DNA of 64,000 nt from Pseudomonas chlororaphis subsp. piscium (GCF_003850345.1 NZ_CP027707.1:1240001-1304000); one strand, 5' to 3'; positions 10,008 through 19,039 are shown, counted from the stretch's first letter. Notes: generated from the sequence alone by a model not told the origin. Made by a program: numbers and translations.

Positions 10008-11252
10008 ATGCACTCGTTGAAAGTGCTCGTTCTTGAAGACAATTCGTTCCAGTTGATGGCCCTGCACCAGATGCTCAACGCCAACGGCGTGTTCAACGTG
10101 TTGAACGCCGAAAGCGTTGCCGCCGCCCGGCAATCCCTGGACAGCAAGGGGCCGGTGGACATCGCCATCTGCGATCTGTACCTGGAGCAGGCCGACGGGC
10201 TGGAACTGATTCGTTACCTGGCGGAGCAACAACGGGCGAAGGCGCTGATCATTCTCAGCGACGCGCAAGCGGATGTCCGCGAAGGCGCCGCGGCCATGGC
10301 CCGACAGCAGGGCCTGAATGTGCTGGGCTGCCTGCCCAAGCCGGCCTCGGTCACCCTGGTCAATGAACTGCTGAGCCTGTACCAGCAATGTTTCGAGCCG
10401 GGCCCGCAAGCCTTGTCTCTGGCCCAGGTGCGCGAAACCCTGGGGCTGGATGTATTCCAGCCTGAAGTGCCGACTGCCGAGGAAGGGCAGGCGGCGGTAC
10501 TGCGCCATGGGGTCGCGCACTTTCAGCCGGTGGTCAGCCAGGACGGCGAGGTCCAGGGCGTCGAGGCGCTGGCGCGCTGGCAGCACCCGGAGCATGGCCT
10601 GATGCTGCCCGCCGAGTTCCTGCCGGTGATCGAGTTCGCCGGGCTGGAGGAGGCCTTCACCTGGCTCATGCTGGAGCAGGCCATGCAGCTGTCGGCCGGG
10701 GTGCGCCTGGTCATGGGCCGTTCGCTGGCGATCTCGGTGAACATCCCGGTGGGCATGCTGGAACTGCCGAACTTCGCGCGCCAGCTGGAAGCCCTGCTGC
10801 GCCGTTTTGAAGTACCGGCACGGCTGCTGACCTTGGAAATCGTCGAGACCACCGAGCTGCAAACCGATACCGCCCATGTGGAGGCCTTGCTGCGACTGCG
10901 CATGATCGGCTGCAAGCTGTCGATTGGCGACTTCGGCACCGGCGGCACCAGCCTGCAGCGTCTGCTGGAGCTGCCGTTCACCGAGCTGAAGATCCCACCG
11001 GCCTTCGTCTGCGGGCTGGCGGCCGATGAGCGCAAGTCGGCGGTGGTGGCCGGCGCCATGAGCATGGCCCGGCGCATGTCGCTGGGCCTGGTGCTGGCCG
11101 GTATCGAGAGCGCCGCCGACTATGAGGCGGCGAAAAAGCTGGGGCAGGCGCGCCTGCAAGGCTGCTTCATCGCCGAACCCATGAGCGCGGTCGCCGTGCG
11201 CCAGTGGATCGCCCGGCGCTTGCGTGACGACCTCGACGAACTGGCTGGCTGA
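10008..11252 (+). CDS. receiver-EAL protein (RocR-like) with a degenerate EAL domain
   Basis: 414 residues. The receiver domain (1-120) has acidic residues in LEDN, phospho-acceptor Asp56 (CDLYL), Ser in ILSDA and Lys in LPKP, so it can probably be phosphorylated by the upstream kinase. The EAL domain (about 165-405) keeps E186 (EALARW), the Asn in SVNIP, E in LEIVET and K328. However, the first Asp of the usual DDFG is Gly307, the Asp after LKI is Pro330, and the Glu of the usual EGVE is Ala364. P. aeruginosa RocR has Asp, Asp and Glu at these places and hydrolyses c-di-GMP, so loss of catalysis is inferred here. The ATG at 10008 follows TCGGAGG. Confidence 0.9.
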   Translation: MHSLKVLVLEDNSFQLMALHQMLNANGVFNVLNAESVAAARQSLDSKGPVDIAICDLYLEQADGLELIRYLAEQQRAKALIILSDAQADVREGAAAMARQQGLNVLGCLPKPASVTLVNELLSLYQQCFEPGPQALSLAQVRETLGLDVFQPEVPTAEEGQAAVLRHGVAHFQPVVSQDGEVQGVEALARWQHPEHGLMLPAEFLPVIEFAGLEEAFTWLMLEQAMQLSAGVRLVMGRSLAISVNIPVGMLELPNFARQLEALLRRFEVPARLLTLEIVETTELQTDTAHVEALLRLRMIGCKLSIGDFGTGGTSLQRLLELPFTELKIPPAFVCGLAADERKSAVVAGAMSMARRMSLGLVLAGIESAADYEAAKKLGQARLQGCFIAEPMSAVAVRQWIARRLRDDLDELAG

Positions 11253-11260
11253 GCCCGTAC

Positions 11261-11923
11261 TCAGGCGAGCCCGTGTTCCTGCACGTAGATGTACAGCGCC
11301 GCGGCGCTGGACAGGCCGAGCTTGCGCATGGCGCTGACCTTCTGGGTGCTGACGGTCTTTTTGCTGCGGCTGAGCTTCGCGGCGATTTCCCCGACCGTCA
11401 TCCCGGCCGCCAGCAGGCGGATCACTTCGAGCTCGCGGGGCGACAGCTGTTCCCCGGACAACAAGCGGTCCGGCCCGACCTCGCCCGCCAGGCTGAGGAG
11501 TTGCTGGATGGCCTGGGCGACGAACACCTTGTCCCGGCGCACATGGCTGATCGCCGCCGGCAGTTCATCGGCCAGGCTGGCCTTGCTCAGCAGGCCCATG
11601 ACGCCCAGGTCGAGAATCGAGCGGAACAGCCCGGCATTGTTGAGCATGGTCACTACCACGATCGGCAGCTCGGGGTGATGCCGGCGCAGTTGCTCGATCA
11701 GGCGCAGGCCATCGTTCTGCTGTTCCCCCGGCATCATGAAGTCGGTGACCAGTACTTCGCAGGGACAGCTTTGCAGCAGTTCGATGAGGGCTGTCGGGGA
11801 GCTGGCTTCGCCGACGATCTCCAGGTTGTAGTCGCGCTCCAGGACGGCCCGCAGGCCGATGAGAAAAATCGGGTGGTCGTCGGCCAGGACGATCCGCAGT
11901 TTTTTATTGGATGTTTGATTCAA
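11261..11923 (-). CDS. NarL/LuxR-family response regulator (RocA1/BvgA/EvgA-like)
   Basis: 220 residues. The receiver domain has the acidic pair in LADDHP, Asp61 (VTDFMMPG), Thr in VVTML and Lys in LLSKAS. The C-terminal helix-turn-helix is LSPRELEVIRLLAAGMTVGEIAAKLSRSKKTVSTQ in character (residues about 153-190). The start is taken as TTG at 11923, because GGAG sits six bases upstream and no ATG exists before the receiver core. It converges on the EAL gene with only 8 bases between stop codons. It is probably the DNA-binding output of the hybrid kinase. Confidence 0.9.
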   Translation of the reverse strand: MNQTSNKKLRIVLADDHPIFLIGLRAVLERDYNLEIVGEASSPTALIELLQSCPCEVLVTDFMMPGEQQNDGLRLIEQLRRHHPELPIVVVTMLNNAGLFRSILDLGVMGLLSKASLADELPAAISHVRRDKVFVAQAIQQLLSLAGEVGPDRLLSGEQLSPRELEVIRLLAAGMTVGEIAAKLSRSKKTVSTQKVSAMRKLGLSSAAALYIYVQEHGLA

Positions 11924-12399
11924 GACTCGCTCCGGTGAGAAGGCAGCATTTCGGACAGGCCCTGCAGCCGGGCAACCGTCATCGCTGCGCCGCCGGGCTT
12001 TGCCAACCGCTTGAGGAGAGGGCCCCCATGGCCACACCCCCACCTGCCAGAAAGACCTGCACAAGGCCTGAAAATCCGCCCCGGGAGCAGGTTGCGATGC
12101 CGGTCCGGATCGACCCTCGGCGCTACTCTTGCCAACAGGCGGTATCGCGCTACAAGAAGGTCGAGGCGCTGATCGATCAGCCGGCACCCTCGCGTTCGTT
12201 TCTGGTTTGAAGTGCCGATTCTAGTCTGATATGGGCTGTTTTTTATCTGTCATGTTTTGCGGGCATGCTGGATCAACTCAGGTCGGCAACCCTCGGCGGT
12301 TGCGAACTTTCTTCTCTGGGCGATGGTCACTTGAATGCCAGAAAGCTACCGGCATTGGTGTATTCGAGCCTTAATTCCAGCTATTGAGTGGTGATCGAG
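11924..12399. other. 476-base intergenic region upstream of the response regulator
   Basis: It holds the promoter side of both the minus-strand regulator and the plus-strand DUF3509 gene. A 60-codon ORF (12028-12210, +) has a GAGGAGAG upstream but a proline- and arginine-rich composition with no recognisable domain, so it is not called. From 12211 the sequence turns AT-richer (TTTTTTATCTGTCATGTTTTGC), which fits a promoter region. No clear operator repeat was seen. Confidence 0.5.
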
Positions 12400-12684
12400 A
12401 TGGAAAGTATCAGCCTATTGTTGGGTGAAGCCTTGAGCCCGTATCAGGTAACTCTGACCCCCCGCGCGCAGGGGGAATGCCTGGTGACCCTGAAGAATGC
12501 CTTGGGGGCCATAGTGGTCGAGCGTGAATTCAGTCAGGCCCAGTTGACCGACAAGCGCCAGTTGACCGATGTCGTCGACGGCCTGCATCGCGACGTATTG
12601 ATCGCCGAAGGTCGCCTGGAACCCTGTGTCATCGCGGCCTTGCGCAATGTGGCCCAGGAGAAGGCGTTCGACAGCGCACGCTGA
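12400..12684 (+). CDS. DUF3509-type small protein
   Basis: 94 residues starting MESISLLLGEALSPYQVTL. Short proteins of this build, with a leading amphipathic segment, a beta-rich middle and a C-terminal helix ending in ALRNVAQEKAF, are common in Pseudomonas and are annotated as DUF3509, of unknown function. The ATG at 12400 is preferred over the GTG codons at 12388 and 12391, but no strong ribosome-binding site distinguishes them. A terminator follows at 12802. Confidence 0.7.
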   Translation: MESISLLLGEALSPYQVTLTPRAQGECLVTLKNALGAIVVEREFSQAQLTDKRQLTDVVDGLHRDVLIAEGRLEPCVIAALRNVAQEKAFDSAR

Positions 12685-12801
12685 TTGGAAATTTTCGGGA
12701 ACCTTCGCTTCAGCCCATCAGTCAGACCCTTGGCAACAGGATCGAGCATTGTGCTCCGGTGCTTGTCGCTTGTTGCACGGGTCTGGTTTCAGACCAGGTT
12801 T

Positions 12802-12840
12802 AACCCCGAGCCGTCTCCCCACTGCTCGGGGTTTCTTTTT
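12802..12840 (+). terminator. Rho-independent terminator
   Basis: A 9-base-pair stem (AACCCCGAG / CTCGGGGTT) with a 14-base loop, followed by TCTTTTT. It serves the DUF3509 gene, 118 bases downstream of its stop. Confidence 0.8.
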
Positions 12841-12851
12841 GCCCGGATTTT

Positions 12852-13745
12852 CTAGCGCTGCGGCGCGTCGTGGAAAAATGCCAGGGCATCGCTGCGGTAT
12901 TGCTCGCGCAGCGACGGTTCCAGCCATTGGGCATAAAGCTCCAGCAAAGTGTCCGGGCGCAGTTCGAGCAGCGCCCGGTTGATGCGCTCCACCGCCTGCC
13001 GGCCCTGCGGGGTGTTCGAGCAGCCGACGTTCACCGATTGATACTTGGGCATGCCCTGGATCGGGTAGAACTCCAGGTCATCGGGGTCGATGCCTTGCTG
13101 TCGTGCCTGGAAACGAATTTCCGTCTGGTAACCGATCAGGGCTTTCAGGCGCCCGTGGCGTTGCATCTGCAGCAGGTTGCCGATGGCGCTGTTGCCGTAG
13201 TGGGCGATCAGCGTGCCGAGCGGAGCCTGTTTGAGCAGGCTGTCGATCGGTTCGCCATAACTGCGTTCGGCCACCACGCCCACATTGTGCAGGGGGCTGA
13301 CCAGCAGCGCGCCCAGGTCGACCTGGCCGTCATGGATAAACGGCAGCAGGCCGGGACGATCCTGGCGGCGTACCGCCAGGCCGTTGCTGAACATGCGAAA
13401 AGTGGTGATGGAAAACGCCAGCCATTGCGCCCGCTGCGGGGTGAACAGCAGCGCCGGGTCGCAGACGAAGGGCAGCTCCCGGAGCATCTGCATGGCCCGG
13501 GCGCGGTTGACGTGCACGAACTGATGGTCGTACTCCGGCAGGCTGGCCAGCAGCGCGGGCAGGGCCTGGTCGATCACGCCCCGGCCTTTTTGCGGACCTT
13601 CGAAAATCGTCATCGGCGGCAGGTCGCGCAATACCCAGATCAGTGTGTCCCGGGCCTGGCTGGCCGGTGACCAGGCGCCGAGCACCAGCAGCATCGACAA
13701 CAGGCGTATGCCACGAATCATTCGCCTGCTACGGCATGGGGTCAT
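12852..13745 (-). CDS. periplasmic solute-binding-like protein (TIGR02285-like)
   Basis: 297 residues with a signal peptide (about 1-31, ending ASQA). The mature part begins TLIWVLRDLPPMTIFEG, the typical first strand of type 3 solute-binding folds. No transporter subunits are adjacent, so it may be a stand-alone binding protein. The overall features match a Pseudomonas family of unknown ligand. Two starts are possible: ATG at 13745 with AAGGA upstream, or ATG at 13721 (MIRGIRLLS) with AGCAGG upstream. Confidence 0.75.
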   Translation of the reverse strand: MTPCRSRRMIRGIRLLSMLLVLGAWSPASQARDTLIWVLRDLPPMTIFEGPQKGRGVIDQALPALLASLPEYDHQFVHVNRARAMQMLRELPFVCDPALLFTPQRAQWLAFSITTFRMFSNGLAVRRQDRPGLLPFIHDGQVDLGALLVSPLHNVGVVAERSYGEPIDSLLKQAPLGTLIAHYGNSAIGNLLQMQRHGRLKALIGYQTEIRFQARQQGIDPDDLEFYPIQGMPKYQSVNVGCSNTPQGRQAVERINRALLELRPDTLLELYAQWLEPSLREQYRSDALAFFHDAPQR

Positions 13746-13787
13746 CAGGCTGCTGATCCTTGTCGGTAAAAAGCATCGTTTTCAAAA

Positions 13788-14987
13788 CTAGATCGCGCCG
13801 TTGTCACGCAGGCCTTTGATCTGTTGCTCGTCGTAGCCCAGGGCGCCCAGCACCTGGGCATTGTGTTCGCCGAGCGCTGGGCCGACCCATTCGGACGAGC
13901 CCGGGGTGTCCGAGAGTTTCGGCACTATGCCGGGCATCTTGAATGCCTTGCCGTCCGGCAGCTTGGCCTGGAGGAACATTTCCCGGGCGAGAAATTGCGG
14001 ATCGCTGAACATGTCCTCGGCGCTGAAGATACGGCTGGCGGGGACTTCCGCCTGGTTCAGCAATTCGATCACGCGCTCCAGCGGCAGCGAATTGACCCAG
14101 CGATCGATGACCCCGTACAGCTCGTCGCGACGGCTGTCGCGGCCGTCGTTGCTGGCCAGGGCCGGATCGTTGGCCAGGTCGTCGCGGCCGACTACCTGCA
14201 TGAAGCGTTTGAAGATCGCATCGCCGTTGGCGCCGATCTGCACGTGCTTGCCATCGGCGCTGGTGTGAATGGAGGAGGGCGTGATGCCGGGCATGATGTT
14301 GCCGGTGCGTTCGCGGATGAAACCGAAGACGTCGAACTCCGGGACCATGCTTTCCATCATGGCGAAGATCGCTTCGTACAACGCCACGTCCACCACCTGG
14401 CCCTGGCCACCGTTGACCTCACGGTGCCGCAGGGCCATCAGCGCGCCGATCACGCCCCACAGGGCGGCAATCGAATCGCCGATGGAAATGCCGGTGCGCA
14501 CCGGCGGACGGTCCTCGAAACCGGTGATGTAGCGCAGCCCGCCCATGGACTCGCCAACCGCGCCGAACCCGGGTTGGTCCTTCATCGGCCCGGTCTGGCC
14601 GAAGCCGGACAGGCGCACCATCACCAGCTTGGGATTGAGCGCGTGCAGGGTGTCCCAGCCCAGGCCGAGTTTCTCCAGGACCCCGGGGCGGAAGTTCTCG
14701 ATCAGGATGTCGGCTTCCGCCAACAGCTTCTTCAGCACCTCCAGGCCGTCCGGGTGCTTGAGGTTCAGGGTCAGGGACTTTTTGTTGCGCGCCTGGACGA
14801 ACCACCACAGCGAAGTGCCTTCATACAGCTTGCGCCACTTGCGCAGCGGGTCGCCGCCATCGGGCGATTCGACCTTGATCACCTCGGCGCCGAATTCGGC
14901 GCAGATGCGCGAGGCGAACGGGCCGGCGATCAGGGTACCGAGTTCGACGATTTTCAGGCCGGCAAGGGGTTTGGCGGTAAGCGGCAT
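13788..14987 (-). CDS. class III (CaiB/BaiF) CoA-transferase
   Basis: 399 residues, the usual size. The N-terminus has LKIVELGTLIAGPFASRICAE and the family segment GFGAVGESMGG followed by RTGISIGDSIAALWG. The Asp in that segment matches the catalytic Asp of formyl-CoA transferase. It should move CoA between carboxylic acids. The acid cannot be told from sequence, and nothing adjacent shows the pathway. It may be co-transcribed with the binding protein, whose start lies 42 bases downstream. Confidence 0.9.
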   Translation of the reverse strand: MPLTAKPLAGLKIVELGTLIAGPFASRICAEFGAEVIKVESPDGGDPLRKWRKLYEGTSLWWFVQARNKKSLTLNLKHPDGLEVLKKLLAEADILIENFRPGVLEKLGLGWDTLHALNPKLVMVRLSGFGQTGPMKDQPGFGAVGESMGGLRYITGFEDRPPVRTGISIGDSIAALWGVIGALMALRHREVNGGQGQVVDVALYEAIFAMMESMVPEFDVFGFIRERTGNIMPGITPSSIHTSADGKHVQIGANGDAIFKRFMQVVGRDDLANDPALASNDGRDSRRDELYGVIDRWVNSLPLERVIELLNQAEVPASRIFSAEDMFSDPQFLAREMFLQAKLPDGKAFKMPGIVPKLSDTPGSSEWVGPALGEHNAQVLGALGYDEQQIKGLRDNGAI

Positions 14988-15136
14988 GGAAGATCCTTGT
15001 AGGACAAAGATTGGACGGTAGAGCGTTTTAACATAGCCCGGCGCTCCCTCGCCAAAGGATGATGGTGCGCGATTCGTGGATTGGCTCGTGCATCGGTTAG
15101 ACTTGCCGCCTTTCCTCGTATCAAGAAGCCCCGTCC

Positions 15137-15676
15137 ATGGCCCAGCCGTCTACCACCTACAAGTTTGAATTGAACCTGACTGACCTCGATCGCGGGGTGT
15201 ACGAAAGCGTCAAGCAAACCATCGCCCGCCATCCGTCGGAAACCGAAGAGCGCATGACCGTGCGTCTGCTGGCCTACGCCCTTTGGTACAACGAACACCT
15301 GTCGTTCGGTCGTGGCCTGTCGGAAGTGGATGAGCCGGCCCTGTGGGAAAAAAGCCTGGACGACCGTGTGCTGCACTGGATCGAAGTCGGCCAGCCGGAC
15401 GCCGAGCGCCTGACCTGGTGCTCGCGCCGTACCGAGCGCACCAGCCTGCTGGCTTACGGCAGCCTGCGCGTGTGGCAGACCCGGGTGGTGGACGCGGTGA
15501 AGAACCTGAAGAACCTCAATATCGCCGGCGTGCCCCAGGACGTCCTGGAAGTCCTGGCCAAGGACATGCCACGCGTTATCAAGTGGGACGTGATGATCAG
15601 CGAAGGCACGATCTTCGTCACCGACGATCGTGGCCAGCACGAAGTCCAGCTGGAATGGCTGTTGGGCGAGCGCTGA
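15137..15676 (+). CDS. yaeQ: YaeQ family protein
   Basis: 179 residues starting MAQPSTTYKFELNLTDLDRGVY, with IARHPSETEERMTVRLLAYAL and WIEVGQPD..RLTWCSRR, the well-conserved YaeQ signature. Known structures put YaeQ in the PD-(D/E)XK nuclease-like fold, but its function is unsettled. It lies upstream of recJ, as in P. aeruginosa. Confidence 0.93.
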   Translation: MAQPSTTYKFELNLTDLDRGVYESVKQTIARHPSETEERMTVRLLAYALWYNEHLSFGRGLSEVDEPALWEKSLDDRVLHWIEVGQPDAERLTWCSRRTERTSLLAYGSLRVWQTRVVDAVKNLKNLNIAGVPQDVLEVLAKDMPRVIKWDVMISEGTIFVTDDRGQHEVQLEWLLGER

Positions 15677-15739
15677 GTTCGCCACGCCGCGCGCTGTTTC
15701 GCTGTATCCCTTGTATCGAAGAGAAGCTTCTGTCACCCC

Positions 15740-17449
15740 ATGCGTATCGAACCTCGTGAGTTGCCCGCCACCCTGCCGTTTCTCGGTGATCTGCCGCCGT
15801 TGCTGACCCGCCTGTACGCCGCCCGTGGCGTGCAGTCCGAGGCCGAGCTGGACAAGAGCCTGGCGCGGTTGATCCCGTTCCAGCAGCTCAAGGGCATCGA
15901 GGCGGCAGTGGATCTGCTGGTGACGGCGCTGGAGCAGCGCGAACGCATCCTGATCGTCGGCGACTTCGATGCCGACGGCGCCACCGCCAGTACCGTGGGC
16001 ATGCTCGGCCTGCGCCTGCTGGGCGCGGCCCATGTCGATTACCTGGTGCCGAACCGTTTCGAATACGGCTACGGCCTGACCCCGGAAATCGTCGCGGTGG
16101 CCCTGGAGCGCCAGCCCCAGCTGCTGATCACCGTGGACAACGGCATCTCCAGTGTCGAGGGCGTGGCGGCGGCCAAGGCGGCCGGGCTGAAAGTGCTGGT
16201 CACCGACCACCACTTGCCAGGCCACGAGTTGCCGGCGGCCGATGCCATCGTCAACCCGAACCAGCCCGGCTGCGAGTTTCCGAGCAAGGCCCTGGCCGGT
16301 GTCGGGGTGATCTTCTATGTGCTGATGGCGCTGCGGGCCCGCCTGCGCAGCTTTGGCTGGTACGAAACCAAGCCGCAGCCGAACATCGGCGAGCTACTGG
16401 ATCTGGTGGCGCTGGGCAGCGTCGCCGACGTGGTGCCGCTGGATGCCAACAACCGCATCCTGGTGCACCAGGGGTTGGAGCGGATTCGTGCCGGGCGCGC
16501 GCGGCCGGGGATCAAGGCGATCCTCGAAGTGGCCAAGCGCGAGGCGTCGCGCATCACCTCCACCGACCTGGGCTTCATCCTTGGCCCGCGGCTGAATGCC
16601 GCCGGGCGCCTGGACGATATGAGCCTGGGCATCGAATGCCTGCTCAGCCATGACATGGCCCTGGCGCGGGAAATGGCCAGCCAGCTGGACGAGTTGAACC
16701 AGGATCGCAAGTCCATCGAGCAGGGCATGCAGCGCGAAGCCCTGGCCCAGCTCAAGGACTTGCCGGTGGAGTCGATGCCGTTCGGCCTGTGCCTGTTCGA
16801 GCCCGACTGGCACCAGGGGGTGATCGGGATTCTCGCTTCGCGGTTGAAAGAGCGTTATCACCGGCCGACCATCGCCTTTGCCGACGCCGGCGAAGGCATG
16901 CTCAAAGGTTCGGCGCGCTCAGTGCCGGGCTTTCATATCCGCGATGCCCTGGACGCGGTAGCGGCCAAGCATCCGGACCTGATCAGCAAGTTCGGCGGCC
17001 ACGCCATGGCGGCCGGCCTGTCGCTGCCGGAGCAGAACTTCCCGGCCTTCGCCGAGGCCTTCGATACCGAGGTGCGCCGCCAGCTGCGCGAGGAAGACCT
17101 GACCGGGCGCCTGCTGTCGGACGGTACCCTGGCGGTGGAAGAGTTCCACCTCGAACTGGCCCGCGCCCTGCGTCATGCCGGGCCCTGGGGCCAGCACTTT
17201 CCCGAGCCGCTGTTCCATGGCGTGTTCCAGTTGGTGGAACAGCGGGTCGTCGGCGAGCGCCACCTCAAGGTGGTGCTGCGCAGCGAATGCGGCTCGGTGA
17301 AGCTCGACGGCATCGCCTTCGGCATCGACCGCGATATCTGGCCGAACCCGACCATCCGTTGGGTGGAACTGGCCTACAAGCTGGACCTCAACGAGTTCCG
17401 CGGCCAGGAAACGGTGCAACTGATGATCGCCCATATCGAACCGCGTTGA
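15740..17449 (+). CDS. recJ: single-stranded-DNA-specific exonuclease RecJ
   Basis: 569 residues. This is the 5'-3' single-strand exonuclease used in RecF-pathway recombination and mismatch repair. The DHH-family metal motifs are all present: DFDADGATAS, the segment ITVDNGISS, DHHLPGHE and NPNQPGCEFPSKALAG. Further on, GFILGPRLNAAGRLDD and the DHHA1 region with GGHAMAAGLSL are seen, then a C-terminal OB-like domain. A weak ribosome-binding site precedes the ATG. Confidence 0.97.
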   Translation: MRIEPRELPATLPFLGDLPPLLTRLYAARGVQSEAELDKSLARLIPFQQLKGIEAAVDLLVTALEQRERILIVGDFDADGATASTVGMLGLRLLGAAHVDYLVPNRFEYGYGLTPEIVAVALERQPQLLITVDNGISSVEGVAAAKAAGLKVLVTDHHLPGHELPAADAIVNPNQPGCEFPSKALAGVGVIFYVLMALRARLRSFGWYETKPQPNIGELLDLVALGSVADVVPLDANNRILVHQGLERIRAGRARPGIKAILEVAKREASRITSTDLGFILGPRLNAAGRLDDMSLGIECLLSHDMALAREMASQLDELNQDRKSIEQGMQREALAQLKDLPVESMPFGLCLFEPDWHQGVIGILASRLKERYHRPTIAFADAGEGMLKGSARSVPGFHIRDALDAVAAKHPDLISKFGGHAMAAGLSLPEQNFPAFAEAFDTEVRRQLREEDLTGRLLSDGTLAVEEFHLELARALRHAGPWGQHFPEPLFHGVFQLVEQRVVGERHLKVVLRSECGSVKLDGIAFGIDRDIWPNPTIRWVELAYKLDLNEFRGQETVQLMIAHIEPR

Positions 17450-17470
17450 TGGCCCGCGGCGCCCCCTGGC

Positions 17471-17640
17471 TTCTGTAGGAGCCAGGCTTGCCGGTGATGC
17501 AGGCACCGCGATGCGTCAGGACTGACTCCATCGCGGGCAAGTCGGATCGCCGCCCGCTCGCTCCTACAGGTCCATGGCGATCCTGCTTCTGCTTCTGTAG
17601 GAGCCAGGCTTGCCGGCGATGCAGGCATCGCGGTGCTTCA
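17471..17640. repeat. cluster of three REP elements in a 397-base gap
   Basis: An inverted pair (CTGTAGGAGCCAGGCTTGCC at 17473 and a reverse copy ending CTCCTACAG at 17569) and a third direct copy from 17594. These are diverged REP/BIME palindromes. The rest of the gap between recJ and the flavin oxidoreductase (17641-17846) shows no gene. Confidence 0.85.
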
Positions 17641-17846
17641 GGAACCACTCCAAGGCGGGCAGGGCCTGATCCGGGCACAGGAACCTGCTTCCTTCCCCAT
17701 TGTCGACTAGTCTCTAAACACTGCTTGATTGGCCTTGTGACGTTTTGTCCTTTTTCTCCCGCGGGGGCGGGCGCTGTTCCTTTCCAGTCACTCGTCGACT
17801 TTTCAAACAGAACCCTGGAGCCTGACCACTGATCGAGAGGTGCCCC

Positions 17847-18953
17847 ATGAGTCTGCTGCTTGAACCCTATACCCTTCGTCAACTGACCTTACTCAACCGC
17901 ATCGCGGTATCGCCCATGTGCCAGTACTCCAGCGTAGATGGACTGGCCAATGACTGGCACCTGGTGCACCTCGGCAGTCGTGCCGTGGGCGGCGCCGGAC
18001 TGATTTTCACCGAGGCCACGGCGGTCACCGCCGACGGGCGCATCACCGCCCAGGACCTCGGCCTGTGGAACGACGAACAGATCGCACCCTTACAACGCAT
18101 CACCCGGTTCATCACCGCCCAGGGCGCGGTCGCCGGCATCCAGCTGGCCCACGCCGGGCGCAAGGCCAGCACCCATCGGCCATGGCTGGGCAAGCATGGC
18201 AGCGTCAAGCCGGCGGAGGGCGGTTGGGTGCCGGTGGGCCCTTCGCCGATTGCCTTCGACCCGCAACATACGCCACCGACCCAGCTCGACGAGACGCAGA
18301 TCGCCGCGATCGTCCAGGCTTTCGTCGACTCGGCCAAACGCGCCCTGGTCGCCGGTTTCAAGGTGGTCGAGGTGCATGCCGCCCATGGCTACCTGCTGCA
18401 TCAATTCCTCTCGCCCCTGAGCAATCAGCGCCGCGACCAGTACGGTGGCTCCTTCGATAACCGCATTCGCCTGGTCTTGCAGGTGTGTGAGGCGGTGCGG
18501 GCGGTCTGGCCGCAAGAGTTGCCGCTGTTCGTCCGGGTTTCGGCCACCGACTGGGTGGAGGACGGCTGGAACCCGGACGAAACCGTCGAGCTGGCCTGCC
18601 GCCTGAAGACCTTGGGAGTGGACCTGATCGACGTCTCGTCGGGCGGTACCGCGGTCAATGCCGAGATCCCCACCGGCCCGGGCTACCAGACCCGTTTCGC
18701 CGAGCGGGTGCGCAAAGAGTCGGGGATCGCCACCGGTACCGTGGGCATGATCACCGAGCCGGCCCAGGCCGAGCACATTTTGCGCACCTGTCAGGCCGAT
18801 ATCATCTTCCTTGCCCGGGAGCTGCTGCGCGACCCGTACTGGCCGCTGCACGCCGACGACGACCTGAGCGGACACAAGGCGATCTGGCCGGCGCAATACC
18901 AGCGCGCGACCCATCGCGACCAGCCGATCCACGAGTCGGATCTGCGTGAGTGA
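17847..18953 (+). CDS. NADH:flavin oxidoreductase, old yellow enzyme (YqjM/XenA class)
   Basis: 368 residues forming one FMN TIM barrel. SPMCQYSS near residue 25 carries the Cys and Tyr that mark the YqjM/XenA class. IQLAHAGRKAS, VEVHAAHGYLLHQFLSPLSNQRRDQYGGS and the C-terminal phosphate-binding part (GTVGMITEPAQAEHIL) follow the family. It should reduce activated C=C bonds of enones, quinones or nitro compounds with NAD(P)H. The physiological substrate is unknown. It follows recJ, as in P. aeruginosa. Confidence 0.93.
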   Translation: MSLLLEPYTLRQLTLLNRIAVSPMCQYSSVDGLANDWHLVHLGSRAVGGAGLIFTEATAVTADGRITAQDLGLWNDEQIAPLQRITRFITAQGAVAGIQLAHAGRKASTHRPWLGKHGSVKPAEGGWVPVGPSPIAFDPQHTPPTQLDETQIAAIVQAFVDSAKRALVAGFKVVEVHAAHGYLLHQFLSPLSNQRRDQYGGSFDNRIRLVLQVCEAVRAVWPQELPLFVRVSATDWVEDGWNPDETVELACRLKTLGVDLIDVSSGGTAVNAEIPTGPGYQTRFAERVRKESGIATGTVGMITEPAQAEHILRTCQADIIFLARELLRDPYWPLHADDDLSGHKAIWPAQYQRATHRDQPIHESDLRE

Positions 18954-18967
18954 GGTGAGCGAGGCAT

Positions 18968-18999
18968 AAAAAAACCGGCCTGTGAGGGCCGGTTTTTTT
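18968..18999. terminator. bidirectional terminator
   Basis: AAAAAAACCGGCC / GGCCGGTTTTTTT with a 5-base loop, between the convergent flavin oxidoreductase and opgD. It has T runs on both strands, so it can stop both transcripts. Confidence 0.92.
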
Positions 19000-19039
19000 G
19001 TGTCTGGATTCGGGAGCTGTGTTGGCTATGACGACGTCA

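Noticed and set aside
12028..12210. 60-codon ORF with GAGGAGAG upstream
   Set aside because: Pro/Arg-rich product, no domain, lies in the promoter side of the response regulator. Not enough to call a gene.
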